A stretch of DNA of 13,131 nt from Hydnum rufescens UP504 (Eukaryota > Basidiomycota > Agaricomycetes > Cantharellales > Hydnaceae), in the NCBI GenBank assembly GCA_014904985.1, contig MU129219.1, forward strand, positions 38,087 to 51,217, in the 5' to 3' direction. This document shows, piece by piece, positions 1-7,745 of this stretch. Below the pieces are notes generated by a model. That model was not told where the DNA came from. It was given only the letters and a program-made list of their open reading frames with translations, and did not search any database. Positions within the stretch are counted from its first letter, which is position 1. Every line of letters begins with the position of its first letter. Position numbers and translations under genes: made by a program.

Positions 1-1
1 G

Positions 2-401
2 GCTACTCTTGATAGAGGAGACCTTTGTCAGCGCATTCTTTTTGCTATTTGTAAGCATTTACAGCTTAAAATGATTCAAACAAACAGTACTGACTTTAAC
101 CTCCAGGTGGGTCTCCAAGAAATCGGTCCCATTGTTATGATCGACATGAATGGTCACTAATCTATACAAACTCCCGCCGCCAATTCCAATTCCTTGGCCA
201 TTGGGACCACGGGAACACCACAAATGACCGCTATGTACTTAATCAATATCCCCCACCTGCGGACGATATTGTTCATGAACGTCCATGCATTCGTTCGACT
301 GACTTCTGTCATGTTCCCATCACATACAACAAAGCAGCCCCATATCGACCCTATATCCAACGACTTCCCATGGATCCCCTGCCATTCTCTTCAGAATTTT
401 A
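2..401 (+). pseudogene. 5' part of gene 1, in two broken reading frames
   Basis: Two open stretches read as protein. The first (2-160) begins ATLDRGDLCQRILFAICK and ends NGH at a TAA. The second lies in another frame, about 154-402: it contains GHWDHGNTTNDRYVLNQY and later YRPYIQRLPMDPLPF, and ends at a TAG at 400-402. Both have biased, aromatic-rich composition unlike chance translation. The second would lead straight into the frame that starts around 396 (ILVKHGNELVIEAS), so the three pieces look like one protein cut by two small indels. No AG acceptor lies between 124 and the start of the second stretch, which argues against an intron there. The window edge cuts off the true start. Function unknown. 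Either the gene is decayed or the assembly carries indel errors. Confidence 0.5.
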
Positions 402-2570
402 GTGAAACATGGCAATGAGCTTGTCATTGAGGCATCTTATCTTCACAATGTTGAGGAGTTCTTCAAGGCCAACAGGAAACTCTACCTGGGGTGGAGGAAG
501 GTGGTCAATTCGCTTGGTATCACCATGCCATGCCCTAGTATTCGTCTACCAAAGGGCGTCTCCGAAATCCTATCCGATACTTGTCTACCTACCTCGTGTC
601 TGAAATCCCACTCTTTTCACAACCCTGTTAGCAATGTTCTACAGTGTGCATACGAATGGGGCGGGTTGACCCATCTATTGGCTCATCGATGTATCCAGCA
701 TATTGCCTGCACATTTGGAGCATCTCCTCCTCGCCTGGGCGTTGACGAGAGCCTCATTGGGGCAATTTTTGCATATCCGATAACATCCCAGGAAGACGAG
801 TGGTTAGAGGAATTGCTCAGAGATGGGGTCCCTGTCTTTGGTGTAGTTGAGGGCGCATCTCAGTTACGCGCTTCAGCAATCCCTGAGTTGCCCATTCCCC
901 CTATACTCGAGCCACCAGTGATAACCTCACCAATAGTGCGGCATCTTGTGTATGTGGAACGATGCCCAACCCATGTCAAGCATCCAGATCCCTGGTTAGT
1001 CCAACCCGAAAGAGAATCTACTGGAGTTGGAGAGTCTTTGGATGGCCAGCTGCTAAGGGCACTCTTCCCTGACCCCACTTCGACGAACCTAGTCCCTGGG
1101 ATGCTCGCGAAAATCAGAAGAATCCTTGGAAGTAGGCAATTTCCCCCAAGTGCCACCGAAGTCAAAGACCTAAGCCAAGACTATGGTTTGGAATCTTTCC
1201 CTGGCATGGATGGGTTGTCTCTTCGAGATGATGTTGCTTCAGAGCCCAGGTCTTCAGCGTCGGAACCGGGCGACAAGTTTCAGGTTGAGGCTGAGGGGCC
1301 TCACGATTTTCTGGACGCTGAGGACTATGAGAGTGATGGTACGGATCGTGGAGGGTGGCCAGAGACGATGGACTTGGCTCAGTGTTCCGGTGAATCTGAC
1401 AGTGCATTTGAGAAACGACAAGCCAAGAAGCAAAAAGAGGAGGAAGAGGCAAATAAATCCATCCAGGAGGCAAGAGAATTACTCAATAGGGCATACAATG
1501 GCGACAAAGAAGCAGAGTGCGGGGTTGTTGAGCATATCAAGGCCGAGGCTGGCAGGAAGCGAGGCAAGTGGTCGGTTGGCAACAAAGCCCCCCCCCCGCA
1601 ACTGCAGGCATATTATATCTTTGAGACCATTGGACGAATAAGAAGAGCATCCTCTCCAATGAAAAGAAGCGCAATAAGAGACTTCGCAGGCAATTCAAAG
1701 AGATCGAGGGAGATGATGCGCAGAAGAGAGATGTGCGCAATTCTTCTCCTGGTCCCAATTCTGGGAGTCAAGTATGGCTACAGTCTGCCCTTTCTCCCAG
1801 CAGTTGTCTTCCCCACTGTCCTCGCTCTCGCTCTCGCTCTCCCCCTTGGTCATTCATCCTCCTTGTCACTCTCGCTCCCATTCCACCTCTCGCTCTCGCC
1901 CTGCGGCCATTCATCCTCCTTGCCATCGCTCTCCCTCTCATTCCCCTTCTCACTCTCGCCCCCGGCTGCTCGTTCTCGCCGTGGCTCTCGCTCCTGTTCT
2001 CCCTCTCACTCTTGCCCTGTTGCCAGTCGTTCTCCTCGCCATGGCTCTCGCTCCCATTCTCCCTCTCACTCTTGCCCTGTTGCCAGTCATTCTCCTCGCC
2101 ATCGCTCTCGCTCCCATTCCCCTTCCTGCTCTCGTCCTTTGGCTATTCGTTCTCGCCATCGATCTGACTCCCAGGCCTCCAATTCTCATGTTTCGCCTGC
2201 TCCTCCCTGCTGTCGCTCTCATTCCCACTCTCCCACTCGTTCTCGTCCTTCATCTGCTCATGATGCTCATCATCACTCCCTTATCTTCCAGAAATCGATC
2301 TACAAGCCCCCCTCCCCGTCGTCGATCTCCTCCAGTTGCACAAGAAGTTATTGCCCAAAGAGGAGCCATTGGACAGAAAGAGACTCCCCCAGGAGTCCCT
2401 CCGGATCGATTTTCCCGCTGTTGGTCTCCTTGTCCGTCTCTCAATTCTCATTCTTTCACTGCCACAACATCCTCAGCTACCGTCTCGAGAGTCGGCAGGC
2501 CAATACCAACAGGCCCACGAGCATTTCTGCCCCCAAATCCCAGACCGATACTGACGGGCCCGCAAACTGA
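402..2570 (+). CDS. gene 1, main open part: unknown protein with SR-rich middle
   Basis: A 722-codon open stretch whose apparent start is a GTG, so it is really continued from upstream rather than a true start. Residues 1 to about 170 (VIEASYLHNVEEFF, YLGWRKVVNSLGI, VLQCAYEWGGLTHLL) look globular. Residues about 260-370 are acidic and charged, with KRQAKKQKEEEEANK suggesting a coiled coil. Residues about 520-620 are rich in Ser, Arg, His and Pro (for example SRSHSPSHSCPVAS), resembling SR/RS low-complexity tracts. From about 1595 to 1960 another frame looks more protein-like (EKKRNKRLRRQFKEIEGD and then RSRSRSPPW), so compensating indels, a C9 run at 1588-1596, or a missed intron probably disturb the middle. 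The stretch ends at TGA 2568-2570, after which the same frame stays open and protein-like. I do not recognise the family; similar unknown proteins are expected in agaricomycete mobile loci. Real gene likely, function unassigned. Confidence 0.6.
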   Translation: MKHGNELVIEASYLHNVEEFFKANRKLYLGWRKVVNSLGITMPCPSIRLPKGVSEILSDTCLPTSCLKSHSFHNPVSNVLQCAYEWGGLTHLLAHRCIQHIACTFGASPPRLGVDESLIGAIFAYPITSQEDEWLEELLRDGVPVFGVVEGASQLRASAIPELPIPPILEPPVITSPIVRHLVYVERCPTHVKHPDPWLVQPERESTGVGESLDGQLLRALFPDPTSTNLVPGMLAKIRRILGSRQFPPSATEVKDLSQDYGLESFPGMDGLSLRDDVASEPRSSASEPGDKFQVEAEGPHDFLDAEDYESDGTDRGGWPETMDLAQCSGESDSAFEKRQAKKQKEEEEANKSIQEARELLNRAYNGDKEAECGVVEHIKAEAGRKRGKWSVGNKAPPPQLQAYYIFETIGRIRRASSPMKRSAIRDFAGNSKRSREMMRRREMCAILLLVPILGVKYGYSLPFLPAVVFPTVLALALALPLGHSSSLSLSLPFHLSLSPCGHSSSLPSLSLSFPFSLSPPAARSRRGSRSCSPSHSCPVASRSPRHGSRSHSPSHSCPVASHSPRHRSRSHSPSCSRPLAIRSRHRSDSQASNSHVSPAPPCCRSHSHSPTRSRPSSAHDAHHHSLIFQKSIYKPPSPSSISSSCTRSYCPKRSHWTERDSPRSPSGSIFPLLVSLSVSQFSFFHCHNILSYRLESRQANTNRPTSISAPKSQTDTDGPAN
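1981..2160 (+). repeat. 60-bp tandem repeat in the SR-rich coding region
   Basis: Three consecutive 60-bp units start at 1981, 2041 and 2101. The first two are nearly identical (GTGGCTCTCGCTCC versus ATGGCTCTCGCTCC at their starts); the third has diverged in its second half. Each encodes 20 residues of the pattern RSHSPSHSCPVASHSPR. Shorter, more degenerate CTCTCGCTCTC copies extend upstream to about 1820. Confidence 0.85.
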
Positions 2571-3324
2571 TTGACATGTACCAGTTGCAGTGGGTGTTGG
2601 TATGTGGTGGAGTGCAAGCCGGTATCGAAAGACAGTGCATTGATTTGGCTGAATGAGTTTGAGGGTCAAGGACTGTTGGGGGTTCGGTGCACGAGGCATA
2701 AACGGGCAGCCAATTCTCCATTCCAAGCATGTCTCTACTTCAAAAACTTGTCTCTGCGAGACGATGTCCTTCGCTGTGTGACAAAGGAGATGAATGCTCG
2801 AAACCTTCAGTTTGTGAATGCAGCAACGTCGGATACGGTTCCCACCCCCTACACTGCCAAGGTGGATTTGTTGTACATTGAGGAGGCATATGCACATGCC
2901 TGTAATGAGCAAGAGCTTGCATCCTTACTCTCTTGTGCCCCACCACCTATCCTCACACAAGAGGACTTCAAGGCCGAGATTCTTGATTACATATTGCACC
3001 CTCCACGGCTTCCAATGAATCGTGCTCAATTTCCTCCAGCAGACCTTGAGAGCCAGAGGAGAAAGATGCACGTCTTCGACTTCACCACACCATGGCTGAC
3101 AGAGAAGATCAGTGTCGGCACTCCACCACTTGGGCTGATTCGGTTTGCATTACTGATTTGCAGCAATATTCAGCGTGGCTTCAAAAAAGCATTTATTGTA
3201 TCAGTTTGGCCCTCCAACGGTCCAATGAATGATTGGATACGGCAGATTTCTAGGTGGGCAGAAGCAGACAGACACAATTTCCAGGAGCGTTTGGAGATTC
3301 GCGAGTGTTTCAGTTTCCACCTTG
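2571..3324 (+). CDS. gene 1, penultimate exon: Cys-containing unknown protein
   Basis: This reads in the same frame as 402-2570 and is separated from it only by the TGA at 2568-2570; its first codon is TTG, so it is a continuation, not a new start. It opens with a cluster of cysteines (CTSCSGCWYVVEC, a possible but unproven metal-binding knuckle). It continues with well-formed protein sequence, for example SALIWLNEFEGQGLLGVRC, KVDLLYIEEAYAHACNEQ and LSCAPPPILTQEDFKAEI. I end the exon at 3324, before GTCAGT. From there the acceptor at 8188 continues the frame exactly (phase 1; HL, then A, then DQPVGF). If unspliced, the frame runs on into the element and stops at TAG 3345-3347. No recognised family. 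Confidence 0.55.
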
Positions 3325-3331
3325 GTCAGTC
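3324..3331 (+). other. candidate target duplication (left) containing the 5' splice site
   Basis: G|GTCAGTC. A GT at 3325 gives a GTCAGT donor, weaker than the GTRAGT consensus. The 8-mer is a possible copy of GACCAGCC at 8191-8198; the three mismatches are all transitions. Confidence 0.4.
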
Positions 3332-3616
3332 ATCTAAGCCTACCTAGTTAGGTACCACTTCCGGGGCAGATAATGGTGCCTAAGTAGGTCCCATCACTAT
3401 TCCGGCTGAAATGGCCATTTTATGATTTGCACTTCAGTCAACCGAATTGGCCGAAGTGGCCGAAAATTGGCTGAAAATTGGCCAAAACTGGGACTTAGAG
3501 AATCTCAGACTTGCACCAGGCCATACTGGCTTATCGGGGATAGTATGTTCCATTTATATTTATTTATTTATTTATTATCACTATATTATACATATAATGC
3601 CCTCAGTCAGAGGGCA
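3332..3616 (+). repeat. left terminal inverted repeat region
   Basis: It contains a subterminal hairpin (3339-3392, CCTACCTAGTTAGGTACCA pairing with TGGTGCCTAAGTAGG). This is followed by GGCCGAAGTGGCCG-type short repeats, a TTTATT-rich tract (about 3551-3600), and a perfect hairpin TGCCCTCAGTCAGAGGGCA (3598-3616). The order of parts mirrors the right end. No gene is seen. Confidence 0.6.
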
Positions 3617-3657
3617 GTCTTATTTATTTATTCAAAAATTCCATTAAAAAAAAACAT

Positions 3658-3876
3658 ACCACACCCGCAGTGGGTGTGGTACCGTCCGTATAAATCAAAA
3701 AACAAAGTACTTAGTAGCACCACACACCCACTAGGGTGTGTGGTACCATCCATAGGAATATTAAAAAAAACTACTTGGTAGCACCACACACCCACTAGGG
3801 TGTGTGGTACCATCCATAGGAATATTAAAAAAAACTACTTGGTAGCACCACACACCCACTAAGGCGGGTGTGTGGT
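3658..3876 (-). repeat. 64-bp tandem repeats, each with a CCACACACCC hairpin
   Basis: Hairpins lie at 3658-3680, 3719-3744, 3783-3808 and 3847-3876. The last three are spaced exactly 64 bp and share GGTAGCACCACACACCCACTA, the hairpin's other arm GGGTGTGTGGTACC, and ATCCATAGGAATATTAAAAAAAA. On the minus strand the hairpin is followed by TGCTACCAAGTAG, which resembles the exon-end/donor area of the longer units. The intronic hairpin is absent, so these look like shortened array units. Confidence 0.8.
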
Positions 3877-3957
3877 ACCGGGGGCATGGCTTGGCGCGTC
3901 ACCGTTGGGCACGGGTTACGGATTGCCATTGAGGGGGGTCATCGTTTTGGGAGGATC

Positions 3958-4064
3958 CTAGAATAGTAGTGTATCTTAGTAAAAAAATTTCAAAGTGACG
4001 CAAAAGGAGCAGCTTGCGCTGCTCCTTTTGCGTTGTACATATAGAAATAAAATAAAATAAAAAT
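3958..4064 (-). other. array intron L7 (outermost left; donor lost)
   Basis: On the minus strand it has branch point TACTAAG and acceptor ATTCTAG, and an intronic hairpin ACGCAAAAGGAGCAGC / GCTGCTCCTTTTGCGT (3998-4033) whose sense-strand loop is GCAA. The donor position reads CAAG|ATTTTT, so the GT is missing. The paired exon-end hairpin is at 4073-4098. Confidence 0.55.
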
Positions 4065-4233
4065 CTTGTAGCACCACACCCACCGAAGTGGGTGTGGTAC
4101 TCGTTTCGCACTGCGGCCGCGCGGTTTGTACTCGGTATAGGTCATCATTTGGGGGGTTGGTTCATTTGCGGGTTTCCATCCTCGCGTGTTTGTTCGGGGT
4201 CGCCGGTCTTGATTGGGGGGTTCAAATGACAAC

Positions 4234-4344
4234 CTAGAATAATAAATAATACATTAGTAAAGAGGAAAGAAGACAAGCCACGCAAAAGGAGCAGCGTATG
4301 CTGCTCCTTTTGTGCAGTTATACTTGTACACGGAGATTGCTTAC
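4234..4344 (-). other. array intron L6
   Basis: Minus strand: donor CAG|GTAAGC, branch TTACTAATG, acceptor TATTCTAG|GTT, 111 nt. The intronic hairpin is at 4281-4314 and the exon-end hairpin CCACACACCCGCC / GTGGGTGTGTGG at 4355-4382. All splice signals are intact. Confidence 0.65.
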
Positions 4345-4596
4345 CTGAATGTTACCACACACCCGCCAAAGTGGGTGTGTGGCTCTGTCTGGTGTTCCTG
4401 GCGTCTTGCGCCGTGGGCTCCCATTCGCGGGTTTTGTCTGGTGGTTCGTCGTTGGTGGGTTTCGTTTGTTTTCGCGGGTCGCATCATCGTTTCCCGGGGG
4501 AAGGGGTTTGTTTGGCGGGCCTTTGGGCCTCATTCAGTGGGTCGCGGTTCACGGTTCGTGCGGGTTTGGTGCGGGTTGTGGGTGCGGATGGACAAT

Positions 4597-4697
4597 CTAC
4601 GATAATAAATGATATGTTAGTGCAAAACAAAAAAAAACAAAAAAAGAAAAGCCACGCAAAAGGAGCAGCATTGGCTGCTCCTTTTGCATGACAGTAC
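4597..4697 (-). other. array intron L5
   Basis: Minus strand: donor A|GTACTG (weak), branch CACTAAC, acceptor TTATCGTAG|ATTG, 101 nt. The intronic hairpin is at about 4655-4688, with an A/T homopolymer-rich stretch beside it. The exon-end hairpin at about 4705-4734 has the variant core GCACCCGCTTC/AGCGGGTGC. Confidence 0.55.
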
Positions 4698-4861
4698 TGG
4701 AAAACCAATGCACCCGCTTCAGCGGGTGCGTGGTTCCTGTGGCCTTCTGGTGCGGTTTTGGCCGGTTACGATTCGCGGGTTGCGCGCAGGTTGTCATTTC
4801 GGGGAGGGGGGGGGGTTCATATGGCGGGTCTTCATTTATTTCTTGTTGTTCGGGCGGTAGT

Positions 4862-4962
4862 CTAGAATAATAGATAATATGTTAGTTAAAAATTAAAACC
4901 AGCGCAAAAAGAGCAGCATTGGCTGCTCTTTTCACGCTGGTAGAGGTGCAGGCATAACTTAT
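4862..4962 (-). other. array intron L4 (donor changed to AT)
   Basis: Minus strand: TATAAG|ATAAGT where GTAAGT is expected, branch AACTAAC, acceptor ATTCTAG|ACTACC, 101 nt. The intronic hairpin AGCGCAAAAAGAGCAGC is at 4901-4938 and the exon-end hairpin at 4972-5003. Confidence 0.55.
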
Positions 4963-5220
4963 CTTATATAGAACCACACACCTGCCACAGCGGGTGTGTG
5001 GTTTGCTTGGCGGGCGCGTTCTCACTTGCCGTGGCTCGCCTTTGTGTTTATCACGTATTCCGTTTGGCGTGTTTTTGGTTGGCGCGGTGTTGTTTGAATC
5101 CTGGCTGGTCGGGCCCTCATCGTTGGCGGGTGTGTGGTCTGGCCCGTTTTGGCGGCTCTCCGTTCCGCTCATCCTTGTTCAGCGGCTCTTCATTTCGTTG
5201 GTTGGAGGTTGGGCGATAAC

Positions 5221-5317
5221 CTAGAAAAGTTGATAGTGTTAGTTAGTAATTAGAACCTGCGCAAAAAGGGCAGCACTAGCTGCTCTTTTTGCGCAGTTGC
5301 ATACACAAGATACTTAC
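5221..5317 (-). other. array intron L3
   Basis: Minus strand: donor CAAG|GTAAGTA, branch TTACTAACTAAC, acceptor TTTTCTAG|GTTATC, 97 nt. The intronic stem at 5257-5296 is the longest (18 bp, one mismatch). The exon-end hairpin is at 5325-5354. Confidence 0.7.
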
Positions 5318-5452
5318 CTTGCATACCACACACCCGCCACAGCAGGTGTGTGGTTTACGTGACTTCCTTGTTTTGTGCGGGCTATCGTTCAGCGGGTTTT
5401 CATGTGCCCTGGCTTTGGTTGGGCTGGTGCGGACGTTCGTTCAAATCATGAC

Positions 5453-5556
5453 CTGGAATATTAAAATGTGTTAGTTAAAAATTCAAAAAGGCACAAAAGG
5501 AGCAGCTATCGCTGCTCCTTTTGCGCAGCTGTATCTATTGGGGGGGGGGAACTCAC
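5453..5556 (-). other. array intron L2
   Basis: Minus strand: donor TAAT|GTGAGT, branch AACTAAC, acceptor AATATTCCAG|GTC, 104 nt. The intronic hairpin GCACAAAAGGAGCAGC / GCTGCTCCTTTTGCGC is at 5491-5526 and the exon-end hairpin at 5568-5595. Confidence 0.65.
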
Positions 5557-5700
5557 ATTAAACAGTGCCACACACCCACCGCAGCGGGTGTGTGGTTCCT
5601 GGGGCTACCCATTGGGCGGTCCGTTGTTTGTTTGGTTTGGCTCTTGCCGTTCGGGCCCTCGTTGTGCGGCGGGTTTTTGTCTCGGGCCTTAGACCATAAT

Positions 5701-5805
5701 CTAAAATAATAAAAGCTACGTCAGTATAAGAATTCAAAGTGGCGCAAAAAGAGTAGCTTGCGCTACTCTTTTTGCGCTATTTGTACCTACTGAGACAAAA
5801 CTCAC
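5701..5805 (-). other. array intron L1 (innermost left)
   Basis: Minus strand: donor TAAG|GTGAGT, branch TACTGAC, acceptor TTATTTTAG|ATT, 105 nt. The intronic hairpin at 5742-5777 carries a paired change (GAGTAGC / GCTACTC instead of GAGCAGC / GCTGCTC) and a sense loop GCAA. The exon-end hairpin is at 5811-5842. Confidence 0.7.
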
Positions 5806-5888
5806 CTTATGACCACACACCCGCAGCAGTGGGTGTGTGGTCGTGTGTTCGCCTTTCTGGGCCGTTGCTGGTGTGGTGTGCATAGCTG

Positions 5889-6542
5889 TGCAATTCAATG
5901 CCGGCAATTGCCGGTACTCGAAAAGTGCCCAAGTGCTGGTGCTACAAACATAATACATATTAGTAGCAAGTATCTAGACATGGAATACATGCTATATAAT
6001 AAGTATTTATCCAAAAATGCGAAGAAGAATATGATAATAAGTCAGAGCTCACTGAGACATGATATGCCTAATTGCAAAGTGGATTGGCCACTTCTATAGG
6101 TCAGAATTAGCCCAAATTGAAATATATTAATGGTATATATGCACCCTACATGGGCAACTGATTATATTGGACGATCCGTCCATTTTTCAATTTTTTGCAC
6201 CCTCAATTCCCTAATTAGGGAATTGAGGGTGCAAAAAATCGAAAAATGGACGGATCGTCCAATATAATCAGTCATCCATGTAGGGTGCATATATACCATT
6301 AATATATTTCAATTTGGGCTAATTCTGACCTATAGAAGTGGCCCAATCCACTTTGCAATTAGGCATATCATGTCTCAGTGAGCTCTGACTTATTATCATC
6401 TTCTTCTTCGCAGTTTTGGATAAATACTTATTATATAGCATGTATTCCATGTCTAGATACTTGCTACTAATATGTATTATGTTTGTAGCACCAGCACTTG
6501 GGCACTTTCTGAGTACCAGCAATTGCCGGCATTGAGTTTGCA
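5889..6542. repeat. near-perfect 654-bp palindrome at the element's centre
   Basis: The arms 5889-6214 and 6215-6542 are reverse complements with about ten differences by eye (roughly 97%), centred in CCCTAATTAGGG. The outer ends carry CCGGCAATTGCCGG, itself palindromic. Read outward, each arm ends with CTACTAATATGTATTATG then TTTGTAG, a branch point and 3' splice site (acceptors at 6488 on plus and 5942 on minus). Each arm also has a pyrimidine-rich CTTCTTCTTCGCAG. TATATAATA motifs occur in both arms. Each arm contains the same short open frame of about 65 codons, which I attribute to duplication, not to a gene. RNA from either strand would fold into a long double strand. Confidence 0.85.
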
Positions 6543-6635
6543 TCTTCCTCCGCATCTCCGTTACCACAACAGGCAACCGCCTGGAAAGGCAACCACACGA
6601 CCACACGCCCGCCGCTGCGGGTGTGTGGTCACAAG

Positions 6636-6740
6636 GTGAGTGTTTTTATTAATAGATACAACAGCGCAAAAAGAGCAGTGAAAGCTGCTCTTTTTGCACT
6701 GCTTTGAATTTTTTAACTAATGTGTCGTTTATTATACTAG
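6636..6740 (+). other. array intron R1
   Basis: Donor CAAG|GTGAGT, branch TAACTAATG, acceptor TTATACTAG|ATTGAGG, 105 nt. The intronic hairpin is at 6663-6702 with a GAAA loop. The exon-end hairpin GACCACACGCCCGCC / GCGGGTGTGTGGTC is at 6599-6630. Confidence 0.7.
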
Positions 6741-6997
6741 ATTGAGGCCTGCTCCAAGGCCCACGAAAGCCCACAAAACGACAAGGGCCCAAACGGCAAC
6801 ATGACACACCGAAACGCGCCAAACGGCAACGCAACACACAGCAACGTGTCAAACGAGGGCGCGACACGCCAAACGGCAACACACCAAACGAGGACACAAC
6901 ACATGGCAACGCGATATATGGAAACCCACCAAACAAGGACGCGACTGCGCCAAATGAGCCACACACCCGCCACGGCGGGTGTGTGGCACTATGTAAG

Positions 6998-7104
6998 GTG
7001 AGTCCCCACCCCCCAGTAGCTACAGCCACGCAAAAAGAGCAGCGAAAGCTGCTCTTTTTGCGCTGCTTTGGAATATTTTACTAACGTGTGTTTACTTATT
7101 TTAG
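6998..7104 (+). other. array intron R2
   Basis: Donor TAAG|GTGAGT, branch TTACTAACG, acceptor TTATTTTAG|ATTGAGG, 107 nt. A perfect intronic hairpin CGCAAAAAGAGCAGC-GAAA-GCTGCTCTTTTTGCG lies at 7029-7062. The exon-end hairpin at 6958-6987 is perfect (GCCACACACCCGCC / GGCGGGTGTGTGGC). Confidence 0.75.
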
Positions 7105-7341
7105 ATTGAGGCCTCGTCCAATGCACGACAAGAGCCCAAACAGCAATGCGACATACGGAAACGCGACATGGCAACGCGACATACGGCAACGTGACACAGC
7201 AACGCGACCCATGGCAGCGCGCCACGGCAACGCGACACACAACAGCGCGACACGGCAACGTGCCAAACAAGGGCGCGACCACGTCAAATAACGCCCCAGG
7301 AATCACACACCCGCCACGGCGGGTGTGTGGTTCTATATCAG

Positions 7342-7456
7342 GTGAGTCCCTTCCCCCCCCCGCTCCAGTAGCTTCAGCCACGCAAAAAGAGCAGCGAAAG
7401 CTGCTCTTTTTGCGTGGTGCTTATTTCTTAACTAATTTAAACATAGTATTTTGTAG
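7342..7456 (+). other. array intron R3
   Basis: Donor TCAG|GTGAGT, branch TAACTAATT, acceptor ATTTTGTAG|GTTTC, 115 nt. The intronic hairpin at 7378-7417 has a GAAA loop and a stem extended by CCA/TGG. The exon-end hairpin is at 7304-7329. Confidence 0.7.
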
Positions 7457-7631
7457 GTTTCAACTTCTCTCGCGAACGAATACTGACAAAGAACCCGCCG
7501 TAACCCCGCCTATCGACGCCCGAACGACGGGGGACCCATATGAACTGCCATGCATACGAGCCCGCATATGTACGAGCCCGCGTACACGGCCCCAGTACCC
7601 TACACCTGCCGCAGCGGGTGTGGGGCACAAG

Positions 7632-7745
7632 GTATGTCTCATGTTTTGTTTTATTTCTTAGTCTTGTGGCGCAAAAGAGCAGCATAAGCTGCTCTTTTTG
7701 CGCTGCATTCATGTTCTACTAATATTTTATTCCTTATTTATCTAG
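7632..7745 (+). other. array intron R4 (outermost right)
   Basis: Donor CAAG|GTATGT, branch CTACTAATA, acceptor TTATCTAG|ATCC, 114 nt. The intronic hairpin at 7669-7703 has a one-base bulge and an ATAA loop. The exon-end hairpin at about 7598-7625 is degenerate (TACACCTGCC / AGCGGGTGTGG). Confidence 0.65.

Larger units (their letters stand above)
3877..5888 (-). repeat. left array: seven hairpin-marked exon/intron units, read leftward
   Basis: On the minus strand, intron-like blocks (L1-L7, listed separately) alternate with exon-like blocks at 5557-5700, 5318-5452, 4963-5220, 4698-4861, 4345-4596 and 4065-4233. The exon-like blocks are A/C-rich and G/C-richer than the introns on that strand. 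Each ends in the CACACCC hairpin a few bases before the donor. Reading the joined exons meets stops quickly (for example TGA early in the 5318-5452 block), so I see no protein. If transcribed, it would be a spliced non-coding RNA. Confidence 0.65.
6543..7745 (+). repeat. right array: four hairpin-marked exon/intron units, read rightward
   Basis: This mirrors the left array. The exon-like blocks are 6489-6635, 6741-6997, 7105-7341 and 7457-7631. The first is homologous in inverted orientation to the left first exon (both contain AAAGGC and CACACGACCACAC before the hairpin). Blocks two and three are built from short degenerate repeats such as GGCAACGCGACACA. Block 6741-6997 is open in one frame, but joining it to the next block meets TAA near 7290, so coding is doubtful. 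Three of the four exon blocks begin ATTGAGGCC- or ATCCTTGA-like after the acceptors. Confidence 0.65.

Noticed and set aside
2448..2946. Minus-strand open frames opposite gene 1
   Set aside because: They are shadows of the plus-strand frame, which has better composition and continues past them on both sides.
4318..5692. Plus-strand open frames across the left array (for example with HPPQRVCG)
   Set aside because: They are translations of the exon-end hairpin in several frames, run through the intron signals of the other strand, and are not conserved between units.
5889..6606. Two matching open frames of about 65 codons, one in each palindrome arm
   Set aside because: They are the same sequence duplicated by the palindrome. 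The composition is that of AT-rich non-coding DNA, and they lie antisense to the outward splice signals.
3658..7703. Regularly spaced palindromic repeats resembling a CRISPR array
   Set aside because: Two different hairpins alternate, spacers are 60-260 bp and contain splice signals, the array flips strand at the centre, and the context is eukaryotic.
3998..7703. Hairpins followed by T-runs read as rho-independent terminators
   Set aside because: The T-run is part of the stem and is matched by an A-run on the other arm; the surrounding genes have spliceosomal introns.
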